A stretch of 64,000 nt of DNA, from contig NZ_CP015880.1 of assembly GCF_000697965.2 (NCBI RefSeq), positions 1,240,001-1,304,000 of the forward strand, in the 5' to 3' direction. Of the stretch, positions 1 to 9,285 are shown piece by piece. This stretch comes from Ensifer adhaerens. GTDB taxonomy: Bacteria > Pseudomonadota > Alphaproteobacteria > Rhizobiales > Rhizobiaceae. The notes beneath the pieces are model-generated. The model was given only the letters and a program-made list of their open reading frames with translations. It was not told where the DNA came from and did not search any database. Numbering within the stretch: the first letter of the stretch is position 1; the number at the start of each line of letters is the position of its first letter. The translations under genes and the position numbers were made by a program.

Positions 1-399
1 ATCGGCGGCGGCTCGGGCTTCATGTCCGCGCGCGGCACGGCCAATGCGCTGACCCGCACGACGGCGATCCTTGCCGCGCTCTTCTTCGTCCTGGCGCTCG
101 GCATGGGCATTCTCGCGCGTTACCAGCCGCAGGCGACCGACATCCTCGACCGTATCCCGGGCACCAGCTCGAACGGCGGTGGCGTTCTCAATTCGCTCGG
201 TGGCGGCGCTCCGGCTCCGGCTGGCGGTGCGACTGGACAGCAGCCGGCAACCGGCAACGCCGCTCCGGCCGACAATGGCGTTCCCTCGACGACCGCACCG
301 GCAACGACGGGCGAAGCCCCGGCCGGCGGCGCAACGACCCCGGCGCCCGCCGCTGGCGCCAACAGCAATACGGGATCGCAAGTTCCCAGCGGCCAATAA
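1..399 (+). CDS. secG: SecG, preprotein translocase subunit (5' end outside the window)
   Basis: Open frame enters at base 1 and stops with TAA at 397-399, so only the C-terminal part is present. SecG is a small two-helix membrane subunit of the SecYEG protein export channel. The visible part starts with the SecG-type stretch IGGGSGFMSARGTANALTR, followed by the second hydrophobic helix (TTAILAALFFVLALGMGILA). After the helix comes a long low-complexity tail rich in Ala, Pro, Gly and Thr, which is usual for alphaproteobacterial SecG and longer than in enterobacteria. An ATG at base 22 lies inside the conserved stretch and is not the gene start. The gene sits just upstream of pyrG, the usual alphaproteobacterial order. 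Confidence 0.9.
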   Translation: MGGGSGFMSARGTANALTRTTAILAALFFVLALGMGILARYQPQATDILDRIPGTSSNGGGVLNSLGGGAPAPAGGATGQQPATGNAAPADNGVPSTTAPATTGEAPAGGATTPAPAAGANSNTGSQVPSGQ

Positions 400-421
400 G
401 GTCGCAATTCTGAAGAACCCG

Positions 422-453
422 CCGGCGGATGTTTCATCCGCCGGTTTTGTTTT
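422..453 (+). terminator. Rho-independent terminator after secG
   Basis: A 9-bp perfect stem (CCGGCGGAT / ATCCGCCGG) with a 5-nt loop is followed by TTTTGTTTT. It lies 22 bases after the secG stop and before pyrG. Confidence 0.8.
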
Positions 454-459
454 GTGTGA

Positions 460-2175
<1,716 letters not shown>

Positions 2176-2195
2176 GGCGCACAGGAAAGACAAGC

Positions 2196-2226
2196 AAAAG
2201 GCCGGTCGCAAGACCGGCCTTTTTCA
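2196..2226 (+). terminator. Rho-independent terminator after pyrG
   Basis: Stem AAGGCCGGTC / GACCGGCCTT with a GCAA tetraloop, then TTTTC. The first 15 bases match those of the terminator after the phasin gene near the window end. Confidence 0.85.
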
Positions 2227-2269
2227 TTTCTGCCGTTGCGCTGCGGCCGAGCTGCGACGCCTGGAGCCA

Positions 2270-2917
2270 CTAACTGCGACGGGCGATGTGGTAGCTATAG
2301 AGCGCTGCAATTGCGACCGGCAGCAGCAGCGCGGCGATCGTCGCTGCGGCAAGCGCTGGACCGGTGCTCATGACGAGGGCCAGCAGCGCCAGGGTGATAC
2401 CGGCGCAGACCATCAGCAGGCCCGCAAGCCGGTGCGTTGCCCGCCAGTTGGCGTTATCGGCGAGCGTCCACGGCAGCCGAATGCCGGCAAGGCCGTTCGG
2501 CTGCGATTTCGGCAGGACGTTGCCGACGACGATCGACAGAAGTCCGAGGCCGAAGGCGATCACGCGCGTCATCGAGAGGTCGCCGCCAAGCCCGATCAGC
2601 ACGATCACAGTTTGAATGGCGGCAAAGAGCGCGAGGATCGCCGGGAGGGTGACTTCGGCGATATGCCGGCCCGCCTGAAGCTCGGCCTGTGGTGCGAACC
2701 GACCGACGACGAACGAGAATGCGGCAAGCACGGCGACCGCCACAGGCGCCAGCGCTAGCGCCCGGTTACGCGGCCAGAAGGCATCGGCCGTGCCGTCAAC
2801 ACCCCAATGGATCGGAAGCAGCGCCTCGGCGGGGATTGCGAGATAGCCGACGAGCGTCGCGGAAAAAAGTATGCCGCCAGCGACCAGCGCGATCGGGGAA
2901 CGCAAAAGCAAGGTCAT
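2270..2917 (-). CDS. SdpI/DUF1648-family membrane protein
   Basis: A 215-residue membrane protein with about six hydrophobic segments. The N-terminal half (MTLLLRSPIALVAGG through LLPIHWGVDGTADAFWPRN) fits DUF1648. The C-terminal half, with NVLPKSQPNGLAGIRLPWTL and NWRATHRLAG, fits the SdpI family. Bacillus SdpI is an immunity and signalling protein of about this size. The start codon overlaps the stop of the upstream ArsR gene by 4 bp (ATGA). The frame continues further upstream, but that part overlaps the ArsR gene and is not credible coding. Family placement is from recognisable motifs; the function here is unknown. Confidence 0.85.
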   Translation of the reverse strand: MTLLLRSPIALVAGGILFSATLVGYLAIPAEALLPIHWGVDGTADAFWPRNRALALAPVAVAVLAAFSFVVGRFAPQAELQAGRHIAEVTLPAILALFAAIQTVIVLIGLGGDLSMTRVIAFGLGLLSIVVGNVLPKSQPNGLAGIRLPWTLADNANWRATHRLAGLLMVCAGITLALLALVMSTGPALAAATIAALLLPVAIAALYSYHIARRS

Positions 2918-3183
2918 GGTGCTTGATCCCTTGTGCTGAGGAGACCGCCGAGCGCCTCTTCGAGAATGGACATGTTGAGGTGGTAGATGAGGCTCGTGCC
3001 GCGCCGCTCGACCGCGACGAGTTCTGCCTCGCGCAGCTTGTTGAAATGCACGGAAAGCGTCGGCTTGGTCAGGTCGAAATGCTCGGCGAGTTCGCCGGCG
3101 CTCATCGGCCCGGCCTTCAACAGTGCCAGGATCTGCCGCCGCACGGGATGAGAAAGCGCCTCGAAAACCCTGTTGATCCGCAT
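2914..3183 (-). CDS. ArsR-family transcriptional repressor (SdpR-like)
   Basis: An 89-residue winged-helix protein. MRINRVFEALSHPVRRQIL is the typical ArsR N terminus, and the recognition helix region reads LTKPTLSVHFNKLREAELV. The cysteine pairs of metal-sensing ArsR proteins are absent, so it is not an obvious metal sensor; SdpR-type members also lack them. It is translationally coupled to the SdpI-like gene by a 4-bp overlap, which reproduces the sdpR-sdpI arrangement of Bacillus. An inverted repeat just upstream is a candidate operator for autorepression. No gene resembling the Sdp toxin is nearby. Confidence 0.88.
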   Translation of the reverse strand: MRINRVFEALSHPVRRQILALLKAGPMSAGELAEHFDLTKPTLSVHFNKLREAELVAVERRGTSLIYHLNMSILEEALGGLLSTRDQAP

Positions 3184-3211
3184 CGTCTCCGCTCGCTTGT
3201 TGTCTCAATAT

Positions 3212-3227
3212 TTAGACAAACATCTAA
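3212..3227. promoter_or_regulatory. Inverted repeat, candidate ArsR operator
   Basis: TTAGA-N6-TCTAA lies in an AT-rich patch 29-44 bases upstream of the ArsR start. This is a plausible position for autorepression; protein binding is inferred only. Confidence 0.45.
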
Positions 3228-3275
3228 TTAGAGTCAAAGCGAAATAGTGCCGAACTGCGTCTCAAGCCAGGAAGC

Positions 3276-3305
3276 GAAAATGCCCAGCGCCGAAGGCGCC
3301 GGGCA
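3276..3305 (-). terminator. Terminator of the DUF418 gene
   Basis: On the minus strand TGCCCGGCGCC-TTCG-GCGCTGGGCA (one wobble or mismatch pair) is followed by TTTTCG. It sits about 30 bases after the DUF418 stop. Confidence 0.65.
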
Positions 3306-3335
3306 GCATTGGTTGCGGGAATTGGCTGGTGTCCG

Positions 3336-4523
3336 TCAGCGCGCCTCCGCCGGGCGGCGCCACTGCGGCACGCGGCCGATGGTGATGAAGCGCAGGATCC
3401 ATTCGAGCGGGCCATAGGCGAAACGGGCCATCCACCAGTGGCTGATGAAGAGCTGGGCGGCAAAGATCGCAAGCGCGATCAGCACGCTTGCCAAAGGCGC
3501 GACCTGGCCGATGAGACCAAGGCCGTAACCATGGAAGATCAGCGCCGCGATCAGCGACTGCAGCAGATAGTTGGACAGCGCCATGCGGCCGGCAGGCGCC
3601 AGCAGGTTGCGCAGGCTGTGGCCGGTTTCGGATCCGAAGAGCAGCATCATGGCGCCGACATAGGCGCCGGTGAGAAGCGGGCCGGTGGCGAGCCCGATCG
3701 AAAGCGCGATGACCGCGATTGGCGATTCGGGCATCTCGACGCTGACATAGGCATAGATGACGGCGCCAGGCAGGCCGATCCAGAGACCGGTACGAACGAG
3801 GCGCTGGAACAACGCCGTGTTCTCCTCCGGCCGCGCCAAGGTCTTGCGACGCCCGGCGATCAGGCCGAGCAGGAACATCGCCAGCGCGCACGGCGCTTGC
3901 AGCAGGACGAGGATGATCCAGACCGAGTTGAGCTCCGTAAGGTGCTGACCGATGACGGCTTGCCAGTCGCCTTGGAAGGCAAGCTCGGCCGCCTCCGCGG
4001 CGGAAAGAATGGCAGACCGATCGAGCGGTACCGGATCCAGCGTGATGAGGATGCCGAGTGTGCCCCAGACCACTGCAAGGATAAGGACCAGCCATTTCGC
4101 CAGGCGGAAGAGGGCCCCATCGCTGCGGTTTTTGAGCATCAGGAGGACGATGCCAAGCACCGCGTAGGTGGTGAGAATATCGCCATGGAAAAGCAGGACC
4201 GCATGGGCAAGCCCGATCAGCCAGAGGCCCATCTGTCGGCGCAGGAGCCTGGGAACGAAGGCCTCGCCGGATTTTTCCGCCGAACGCATCTGCAGGGTGA
4301 AGCTGTAGCCGAACAGGAACGAGAAGAGCAGGTAGAATTTCATTTCGAAGAACAGGGCGATCACGAAATGCACGCTGCGATCGAGGATGCCGCCGAAGGC
4401 GGGGTCGGAAATTTCCAGCCCGTAGAAGGCGGAGGCGAAGGCCATGATGTTGACAAGGAGGATGCCGAGCAAGGCAAAGCCACGCAATGCATCGACGTCG
4501 TCGATGCGGTCTGGGGTACTCAT
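3336..4523 (-). CDS. DUF418 (YeiB-like) multi-spanning membrane protein
   Basis: A 395-residue polytopic inner-membrane protein with roughly ten hydrophobic segments. The N terminus (RIDDVDALRGFALLGILLVN) is the family hallmark DxLRGFALLGI. The C-terminal DUF418 part contains GRMALSNYLLQS and a closing FAYGPLEWILR motif. The family is related to acyltransferase-3/heparan acetyltransferase-type proteins, and its biochemical role is not established. A gap of 244 bases separates it from the lipid operon upstream, and a terminator follows it, so it is probably its own unit. Confidence 0.9.
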   Translation of the reverse strand: MSTPDRIDDVDALRGFALLGILLVNIMAFASAFYGLEISDPAFGGILDRSVHFVIALFFEMKFYLLFSFLFGYSFTLQMRSAEKSGEAFVPRLLRRQMGLWLIGLAHAVLLFHGDILTTYAVLGIVLLMLKNRSDGALFRLAKWLVLILAVVWGTLGILITLDPVPLDRSAILSAAEAAELAFQGDWQAVIGQHLTELNSVWIILVLLQAPCALAMFLLGLIAGRRKTLARPEENTALFQRLVRTGLWIGLPGAVIYAYVSVEMPESPIAVIALSIGLATGPLLTGAYVGAMMLLFGSETGHSLRNLLAPAGRMALSNYLLQSLIAALIFHGYGLGLIGQVAPLASVLIALAIFAAQLFISHWWMARFAYGPLEWILRFITIGRVPQWRRPAEAR

Positions 4524-4674
4524 TCGTGTTCTCCGTTACGGGAGGCGCTATAAATTTGCGCCGTAACCGATTGAAAAAGTTTGCTTTCAGGAAGCTGCGA
4601 CCATGTGCCTGATCCCCGCCGATCTTGGTGCGCGAGAGCATTCGTTCATCGCCGATGCTCGTAGCATTTAATAA

Positions 4675-4688
4675 ATAGACTAATCTAT
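4675..4688. promoter_or_regulatory. AT-rich inverted repeat upstream of the DUF418 gene
   Basis: ATAGA-CTAA-TCTAT lies in an unusually AT-rich stretch (about 4660-4700) in the 244-base gap before the DUF418 gene. It resembles the size of a repressor half-site pair, but no regulator gene is adjacent. Confidence 0.25.
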
Positions 4689-4767
4689 CTAATAATTGGC
4701 ATGGACATACGTCAAGAGGGCCGCGCGATGTTGCTGCGGCCTCGTTCATGATGCGTGAAGAGGGTGT

Positions 4768-5424
4768 TTAGCCTTTGTGGGGAGCGTTTTGCCGAAGCCA
4801 GGCAATCTGGCGACGAGCGCGCAGCAGGGCCGTAAGCGCAGCCCCAGTCGAGATCGCAAGGAGCGCGATCCACAGCAGTTCGCCATCGCCGAGCCAGAGG
4901 CCTTCGAAGGCGGACACCACGGCGGCCAGCGTCATCGTCGCCATGCGGTGTTGTTTGGCCATCGGGCCGGAGAAATCGCCCGGCGCGCCATTGGCACGGC
5001 CGAGCTCGCGCACGTAGGCGGTCAGCACGCCGAAGGTGGCCGCGGCAAAACCGAGAGCCGGCACGCCGATGGCAAATCCGGCGCCGACGAAGATGAAGAT
5101 GTCGGCGATGCGATCGGGAAACTCGTTCCAGAAGGGACCATCGGCCTCGCCCTTGCCACCCTCGACGGCGACCATGCCATCGAAAAGGTTGCAGAGCAGG
5201 CGCAACTGGCAGAAGAGCGCGGCGGCGATGAACAGGCTCGCCCTTACGCCGTCCTCGCTTTCGCCCGTGAGCCAGAAGGAAAGGCCGGCAAGGGCGGCCG
5301 CCAGCATGCTTGCCTGCGAGATCCGGTTTGGCGTGAGGTTCATCGATGCCAGGCGGCGCGCAGTGGCCTGCGCCCAGCGGGTGTTGCGGCTTGCGAGCGG
5401 CCTGCGGTCACCGGTCTCGGTCAT
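4768..5424 (-). CDS. CDP-alcohol phosphatidyltransferase family protein
   Basis: A 218-residue integral membrane enzyme of the class that transfers a phosphatidyl or diphospho group from a CDP-linked donor to an alcohol. The catalytic signature is present in a degenerate form: LFDGMVAVEGGKG is followed by GPFWNEFPDRIAD, giving the paired Asp residues of the DGxxA...G...DxxxD motif, although the usual AR is replaced by AV. The start at 5424 (MTETGDRR) was chosen because upstream sequence overlaps the previous gene more deeply and is not conserved-looking. It overlaps the upstream 4-TM gene by 17 bp and is last in a four-gene lipid operon. The acceptor alcohol cannot be told from sequence. Confidence 0.85.
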   Translation of the reverse strand: MTETGDRRPLASRNTRWAQATARRLASMNLTPNRISQASMLAAALAGLSFWLTGESEDGVRASLFIAAALFCQLRLLCNLFDGMVAVEGGKGEADGPFWNEFPDRIADIFIFVGAGFAIGVPALGFAAATFGVLTAYVRELGRANGAPGDFSGPMAKQHRMATMTLAAVVSAFEGLWLGDGELLWIALLAISTGAALTALLRARRQIAWLRQNAPHKG

Positions 5425-5806
5425 GTTCGCCTCGGCTGATGGAATAGTTGTAGATGGCGGCGTAGGTGGTCGAAACCGTGAGCGGCAGCGCAATCGTTTT
5501 CAGGATCTCGGGCGTGCCGCTGGCGGCATGGATCGCGACCAGAATTGCAGACGAGCCGAGGCACGCGAAGAGCGGTGGCAGAACCAGGCGCCTGGCGCCG
5601 TTGAACCGCCTGGAAAGCGCATCGATCGCCGTCTTGAGGTAGAGGGTAAGCAGCGCCGAAAGCGTTCCCTGGACGAGGCCGGCAACAAGCGGCTTGGGCA
5701 TGGGGTGATGGCGGTTGGCGAAAAGCGCCCAGCCGCCCATGGCGAAAAAGGCGAAGGCCACATGTACGACCCCGCTTGATGCCAGCCCCTTCAGTTTCGC
5801 GCTCAT
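5408..5806 (-). CDS. Small 4-TM membrane protein in lipid operon
   Basis: A 132-residue protein with about four predicted transmembrane helices (around residues 10-28, 38-58, 72-92 and 102-122). The start MSAKLKGLASSGVVHVAF overlaps the stop of the upstream CDP-diglyceride synthase-like gene by 4 bp, which implies translational coupling. I do not recognise a family. Its position between a CdsA-like enzyme and a phosphatidyltransferase suggests a lipid handling or transport role, but that is inference from context only. Confidence 0.75.
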   Translation of the reverse strand: MSAKLKGLASSGVVHVAFAFFAMGGWALFANRHHPMPKPLVAGLVQGTLSALLTLYLKTAIDALSRRFNGARRLVLPPLFACLGSSAILVAIHAASGTPEILKTIALPLTVSTTYAAIYNYSISRGEHDRDR

Positions 5807-6753
5807 GTCAGCGACCACCAGTAGCGCGTCAGGTGGAAGAAGATCGGCGCGGAGAAGACGACGGAATCGAGCCGGTCGATCAGCCCGCCATGGCCTTCGA
5901 TCAGATGGCCCCAGTCCTTGACGCCGCGGTCCCGCTTGATCGCCGACATCACGAGCCCGCCGAAGAATCCCATCAGGGTTATGATGAGCGACATCAACGC
6001 GGCTTGCGCCGGGGTGAACGGGGTAATCCACCAGAGCGAGGCGCCGATCAGCGTTGCGCTCGCAACGCCGCCGACGAAACCCTCGACCGTTTTCGACGGC
6101 GAAAGGGTTGGCGCGATCTTGGTTTTGCCGAAGAGCTTGCCCCAGACATATTGCAGCACGTCGCTCGACTGAACGACGATGACGAGGAAGGCGATGAGAA
6201 GCACGTTGCGTCCCTCATAGCCCGGAATCTGCAGCGTTAGCAGCGCCGGCACGTGCGAGGCGCAGAAGACGCAGATCATCAACGCCCATTGCACCTCGGA
6301 GATCCGGACCAGGAAGTCGCGCGTGTCGCCGCGAAGAACCGCAACGATCGGCATCAGCAGGAAGGCGTAGACCGGCACGAAGATCGAATAGATGCCGTAT
6401 TGCTCGGCCCAGAGCAGGAAGTAGTTGATCGGCAGGACGACGAAGAAGGCGCCTGCGATCGCCCAGTGGTCGCCGCGCCGCGTGTTGATGAGCGTGATGA
6501 ACTCGCGCAGCGCCGCAAACGAGCAGAAGGCAAAGAGCAGGAGCACGCCGACCCGTCCGGCAACGAAGGCGATGGCGATCAGCACTACCATTGCCCACCA
6601 CGCCTTGATGCGGGCGTTGAGGTTCTCGATCGAGCCGTTCGACCCGTCAGGCGACAGCTTCTGCTTGAGCATGTAGCCGACGCTTGACGCCAGCACGAGA
6701 ACGCCGCCGACGCCGAAGAGCAGCTTGAGCATGTCCAGGCTGGCCGCGCTCAT
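5803..6753 (-). CDS. Phosphatidate cytidylyltransferase (CdsA-like) paralogue
   Basis: A 316-residue polytopic membrane protein that would make a CDP-activated lipid from CTP and a phosphatidate-like substrate. The CdsA signature is clear near the C terminus: SAIKRDRGVKDWG followed by GHGGLIDRLDS. It is coupled by 4-bp overlaps to the acyltransferase upstream and the 4-TM gene downstream. The operon partners and divergence from the housekeeping CdsA context (no uppS, frr or dxr nearby) suggest a second, dedicated CDP-lipid branch, comparable in outline to the ynbAB genes of enterobacteria. Confidence 0.9.
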   Translation of the reverse strand: MSAASLDMLKLLFGVGGVLVLASSVGYMLKQKLSPDGSNGSIENLNARIKAWWAMVVLIAIAFVAGRVGVLLLFAFCSFAALREFITLINTRRGDHWAIAGAFFVVLPINYFLLWAEQYGIYSIFVPVYAFLLMPIVAVLRGDTRDFLVRISEVQWALMICVFCASHVPALLTLQIPGYEGRNVLLIAFLVIVVQSSDVLQYVWGKLFGKTKIAPTLSPSKTVEGFVGGVASATLIGASLWWITPFTPAQAALMSLIITLMGFFGGLVMSAIKRDRGVKDWGHLIEGHGGLIDRLDSVVFSAPIFFHLTRYWWSLT

Positions 6754-7397
6754 GCGCCGTCATCCGTCGATGAAGGCGCGAGCGAAAGCAGGGCGGTCTC
6801 GGCGCGAGCGATGAACTCTTCCTTCGTCTCCTGCGCCTTGAGGCGCATCGGTTCGCCGAAATTGACGGTGCAGATGAGCGGGATCGGCACGAACTCCCCC
6901 TTGGGCATGACGCGGTTGAGATTGTTGATCCAGACGGGAACCAGCGCCACGTCCGGGCGCTTGCAGGCGAGGTGATAGAGCCCGCTCTTGAACGGCAGCA
7001 GTCGCGCTTCGGTCTGGTTGCGCGTTCCCTCGGGAAAGAGAATGAGCGACGATCCGTCGTTGAGCACGGCCGTCATCTGCTCGACCGGGTCCTGCGTGCG
7101 CGCATCCGGGTCGCGCTCGATCAGCACCGCGTCGAAGACGTCGCGGCCGATGAAGGTCGAAAGCTTCGATTTCAGCCAGTATTCGGCACCTGCGACCGGC
7201 CGCGCGCGTTCCCTGAGCCAGGGCGGCAAGACCGCCCAGATCAGCACGAAATCGCCGTGGCTGGAGTGGTTGGCGAAATAGATGCTCTGCTTCGGCGGCA
7301 GGCCGGTCTCATGCCAGAGGGCGCGCGCCGCCGTCAGCGCCCGCGCAAACATCATGATGGCGATGGAAGCCAGCTTGGCCATCATCTCGCGCATCAT
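6750..7397 (-). CDS. plsC: 1-acyl-glycerol-3-phosphate acyltransferase family protein
   Basis: A 215-residue PlsC-fold acyltransferase. The NHX4D catalytic motif is present as NHSSHGDF, and the acyl-acceptor motif as FPEGTRNQ. One N-terminal hydrophobic segment anchors it. It is first in the four-gene lipid operon and overlaps the CdsA-like start by 4 bp. Several ATGs crowd the N terminus (MMREMMAKL), so the exact start is uncertain by up to about six codons. The housekeeping PlsC is probably elsewhere, and the acyl donor and acceptor are unknown. Confidence 0.88.
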   Translation of the reverse strand: MMREMMAKLASIAIMMFARALTAARALWHETGLPPKQSIYFANHSSHGDFVLIWAVLPPWLRERARPVAGAEYWLKSKLSTFIGRDVFDAVLIERDPDARTQDPVEQMTAVLNDGSSLILFPEGTRNQTEARLLPFKSGLYHLACKRPDVALVPVWINNLNRVMPKGEFVPIPLICTVNFGEPMRLKAQETKEEFIARAETALLSLAPSSTDDGA

Positions 7398-7926
7398 GTG
7401 GGTTTGTGCCCGGTTGGGAGCCGAGTCAGTGTGCCGAAGCGCCCCTTGGCGTGACTCGGCCGTGCCCGGATGCGTTTCTTGTCTTGCGACTCAATAATCA
7501 AATGCTGCCCCTCAGCCTGCTGCCCGGCATAACTCCAGGCTGCAATGACGAATTTTACGCAATTGTGACGGCTTCTCAAGCGGTTGAAATCATGCGCAAC
7601 ATGATAACGCGCAGACCATGCCGGATATTCGTTCGCCGACACCATGACGGAGAAACCATTGCGGCGGCACGTCGCAGCCGTGGGCCTCCGTTCGCGTTGA
7701 CCATCCGCAACTTAGCCGCTAGCTTGCGGCTTCCAGTAAGGGGAGCGTCGTCCAATGCGCCAGTAATGCCCGGTGAAAACCGAATCGCCTCAACTTCGCT
7801 TGCGAAGAAGATGGACGATGGCATTGCTGCGATCCGCATCGACGGACGAACGCTAGGGCATTTCTGCCTGCGATCTCCATTCGCCTTCGTGAGCGGTCAC
7901 ATCAGGACAAGTTCCAGGGACCGAAC
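7398..7926. other. 529-base intergenic region with one long hairpin
   Basis: The gap separates the divergent lipid operon and the methyltransferase gene. The only structure seen is an inverted repeat at 7421-7459: CCGAGTCA / TGACTCGG arms with an inner GCCGAAG / CTTGGC pairing. It would form a hairpin in the leader of the acyltransferase transcript. Open frames here lack convincing start signals and run into the methyltransferase in another frame. No RNA gene was recognised. Confidence 0.5.
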
Positions 7927-8739
7927 ATGCAAGACATTTCCTCCTCCAATCTCGATATCATCGATCACAATCGCCAGGCGTGGGACAGGCAGGCAAGCCA
8001 GGACTGCGAATGGTCCCGCCCGGTCACACGCGAGATGATCGCCGACGCCCGCAAAGGGCAGTGGCAGGCGCGGCTGACGCCCGGCGATCTGCCTGAGGGC
8101 TGGTTGCCCGACGTCAAGGGCAAGAAGATCCTCTGCCTGGCGTCCGCCGGCGGGCAGCAGGCGCCGACCCTGGCCGCCGCCGGTGCGGACGTTACGGTCT
8201 TCGACCTCTCCGAGGGACAGCTCGAACAGGATCGGCGCGTCGCCGAACGCGAAGGGCTTTCGCTTTTGACCGTGCAGGGCGACATGCGGGACCTCGCGAC
8301 CTTTGCGGACGAAACCTTCGACATCGTCTTTCATCCGATCTCGAACCTCTATGTTCCCGACATCCAGCCGGTCTGGCGGGAGTGCCACCGGGTGCTGAAG
8401 ACCGGCGGTCGGCTGCTTTCGAGCTTCTACAATCCGATCGTTTTCGTCGGCGACCGCGATCCGGCCCATGCGGAAAAGGGCCTTATCCGCCCGGCTTACC
8501 GGCTCCCCTTTGCCGAGGTGGAGCATCTCGCGCCCGATGTCGTGCAGGCCAAGGTCGATCGGGGCGAGGCCCTGGTCTTCGGACACAGCCTTTCTGCGCA
8601 GATCGAGGGGCAGCTGAAGGTCGGTTTCCTGTTGGCCGGCTTTCACGAGGATTGGCAGCCGTCGGCTCGTTTCCTGATCGACAGGTTCGTGCCGACTTTC
8701 ATCGCCACCTTTGCCATCAAGAGCGATCTTCATCCCTGA
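7927..8739 (+). CDS. Class I SAM-dependent methyltransferase
   Basis: A 270-residue cytoplasmic enzyme with a Rossmann-type SAM domain. Motif I is KILCLASAGGQQAPTLAAAG, the acidic end of strand 2 is VTVFDLSEGQL, and motif II is QGDMRDLATF. The VFHPISNLYV stretch follows where the substrate side opens, and HRVLKTGGRL is the classical post-II motif. The substrate is not identifiable. It is monocistronic as far as can be seen, with 529 bases of gap before it and 195 after. Confidence 0.9.
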   Translation: MQDISSSNLDIIDHNRQAWDRQASQDCEWSRPVTREMIADARKGQWQARLTPGDLPEGWLPDVKGKKILCLASAGGQQAPTLAAAGADVTVFDLSEGQLEQDRRVAEREGLSLLTVQGDMRDLATFADETFDIVFHPISNLYVPDIQPVWRECHRVLKTGGRLLSSFYNPIVFVGDRDPAHAEKGLIRPAYRLPFAEVEHLAPDVVQAKVDRGEALVFGHSLSAQIEGQLKVGFLLAGFHEDWQPSARFLIDRFVPTFIATFAIKSDLHP

Positions 8740-8934
8740 TGCGGCAGGCCCGGCGCTCTGTTCGGGCCCGCAAGCTCGCACGCAACGAGGGCAGTCGCAG
8801 CGGCCGGAAGGCGCTGCGGTTGCCGATCCCGGCTTCCGCACCGCCTTTTTACCTCGCGTTACTGTTACGTACTCGCCAACGCATCGGTTTCGTACTTTCC
8901 TGTCGTCAGCGAAACTGGAAAGGGGTCAATCCAT

Positions 8935-9105
8935 ATGCGCTTCATCGCTTTGTTGTTCGTGCCTTTGGCGGTTGCCGTGCTGGGGCTTTCGGGTTGTGCC
9001 TCGACGTCCTCGACCAATACATCCTACACGCAGCCCCAGACGTTCGCCCCCGGTCTCGGTGCGGGGAACACGGCGAACGCCACGACGGCGCCGGGCTACT
9101 ACTGA
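8935..9105 (+). CDS. Small lipoprotein (56 aa)
   Basis: A short gene reading MRFIALLFVPLAVAVLGLSG then Cys21-Ala-Ser. It has a basic n-region, a hydrophobic core and a lipobox (LSGC), so signal peptidase II processing at Cys21 is expected. The mature part is only 36 residues, rich in Ser, Thr, Gly and Asn, and ends in PGYY. A GGAAAGG ribosome-binding site lies about 8 bases upstream. The lipobox and RBS together make this a credible gene despite its size. Function unknown. Confidence 0.72.
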   Translation: MRFIALLFVPLAVAVLGLSGCASTSSTNTSYTQPQTFAPGLGAGNTANATTAPGYY

Positions 9106-9285
9106 CCTTCCGGCGGTTCGTCTCCCGCTGACAGGCATAATCCGCGGCGGGCGCAGCCGGCCGCGGACGGCTCACTTTGCGGCAACGGCCCGAACCCGGA
9201 TGGCCGATCCGGCCCCTGGCGGTGACCCGGCTTGCATTCGCCGGCCAAAAGTTGCAAACAGCGGCGAACCATCAGGGAACACGCC

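Noticed and set aside
7406..8038. A 210-codon plus-strand frame in the gap before the methyltransferase
   Set aside because: It runs into the methyltransferase gene in a different frame, lacks a ribosome-binding site and has no domain-like pattern.
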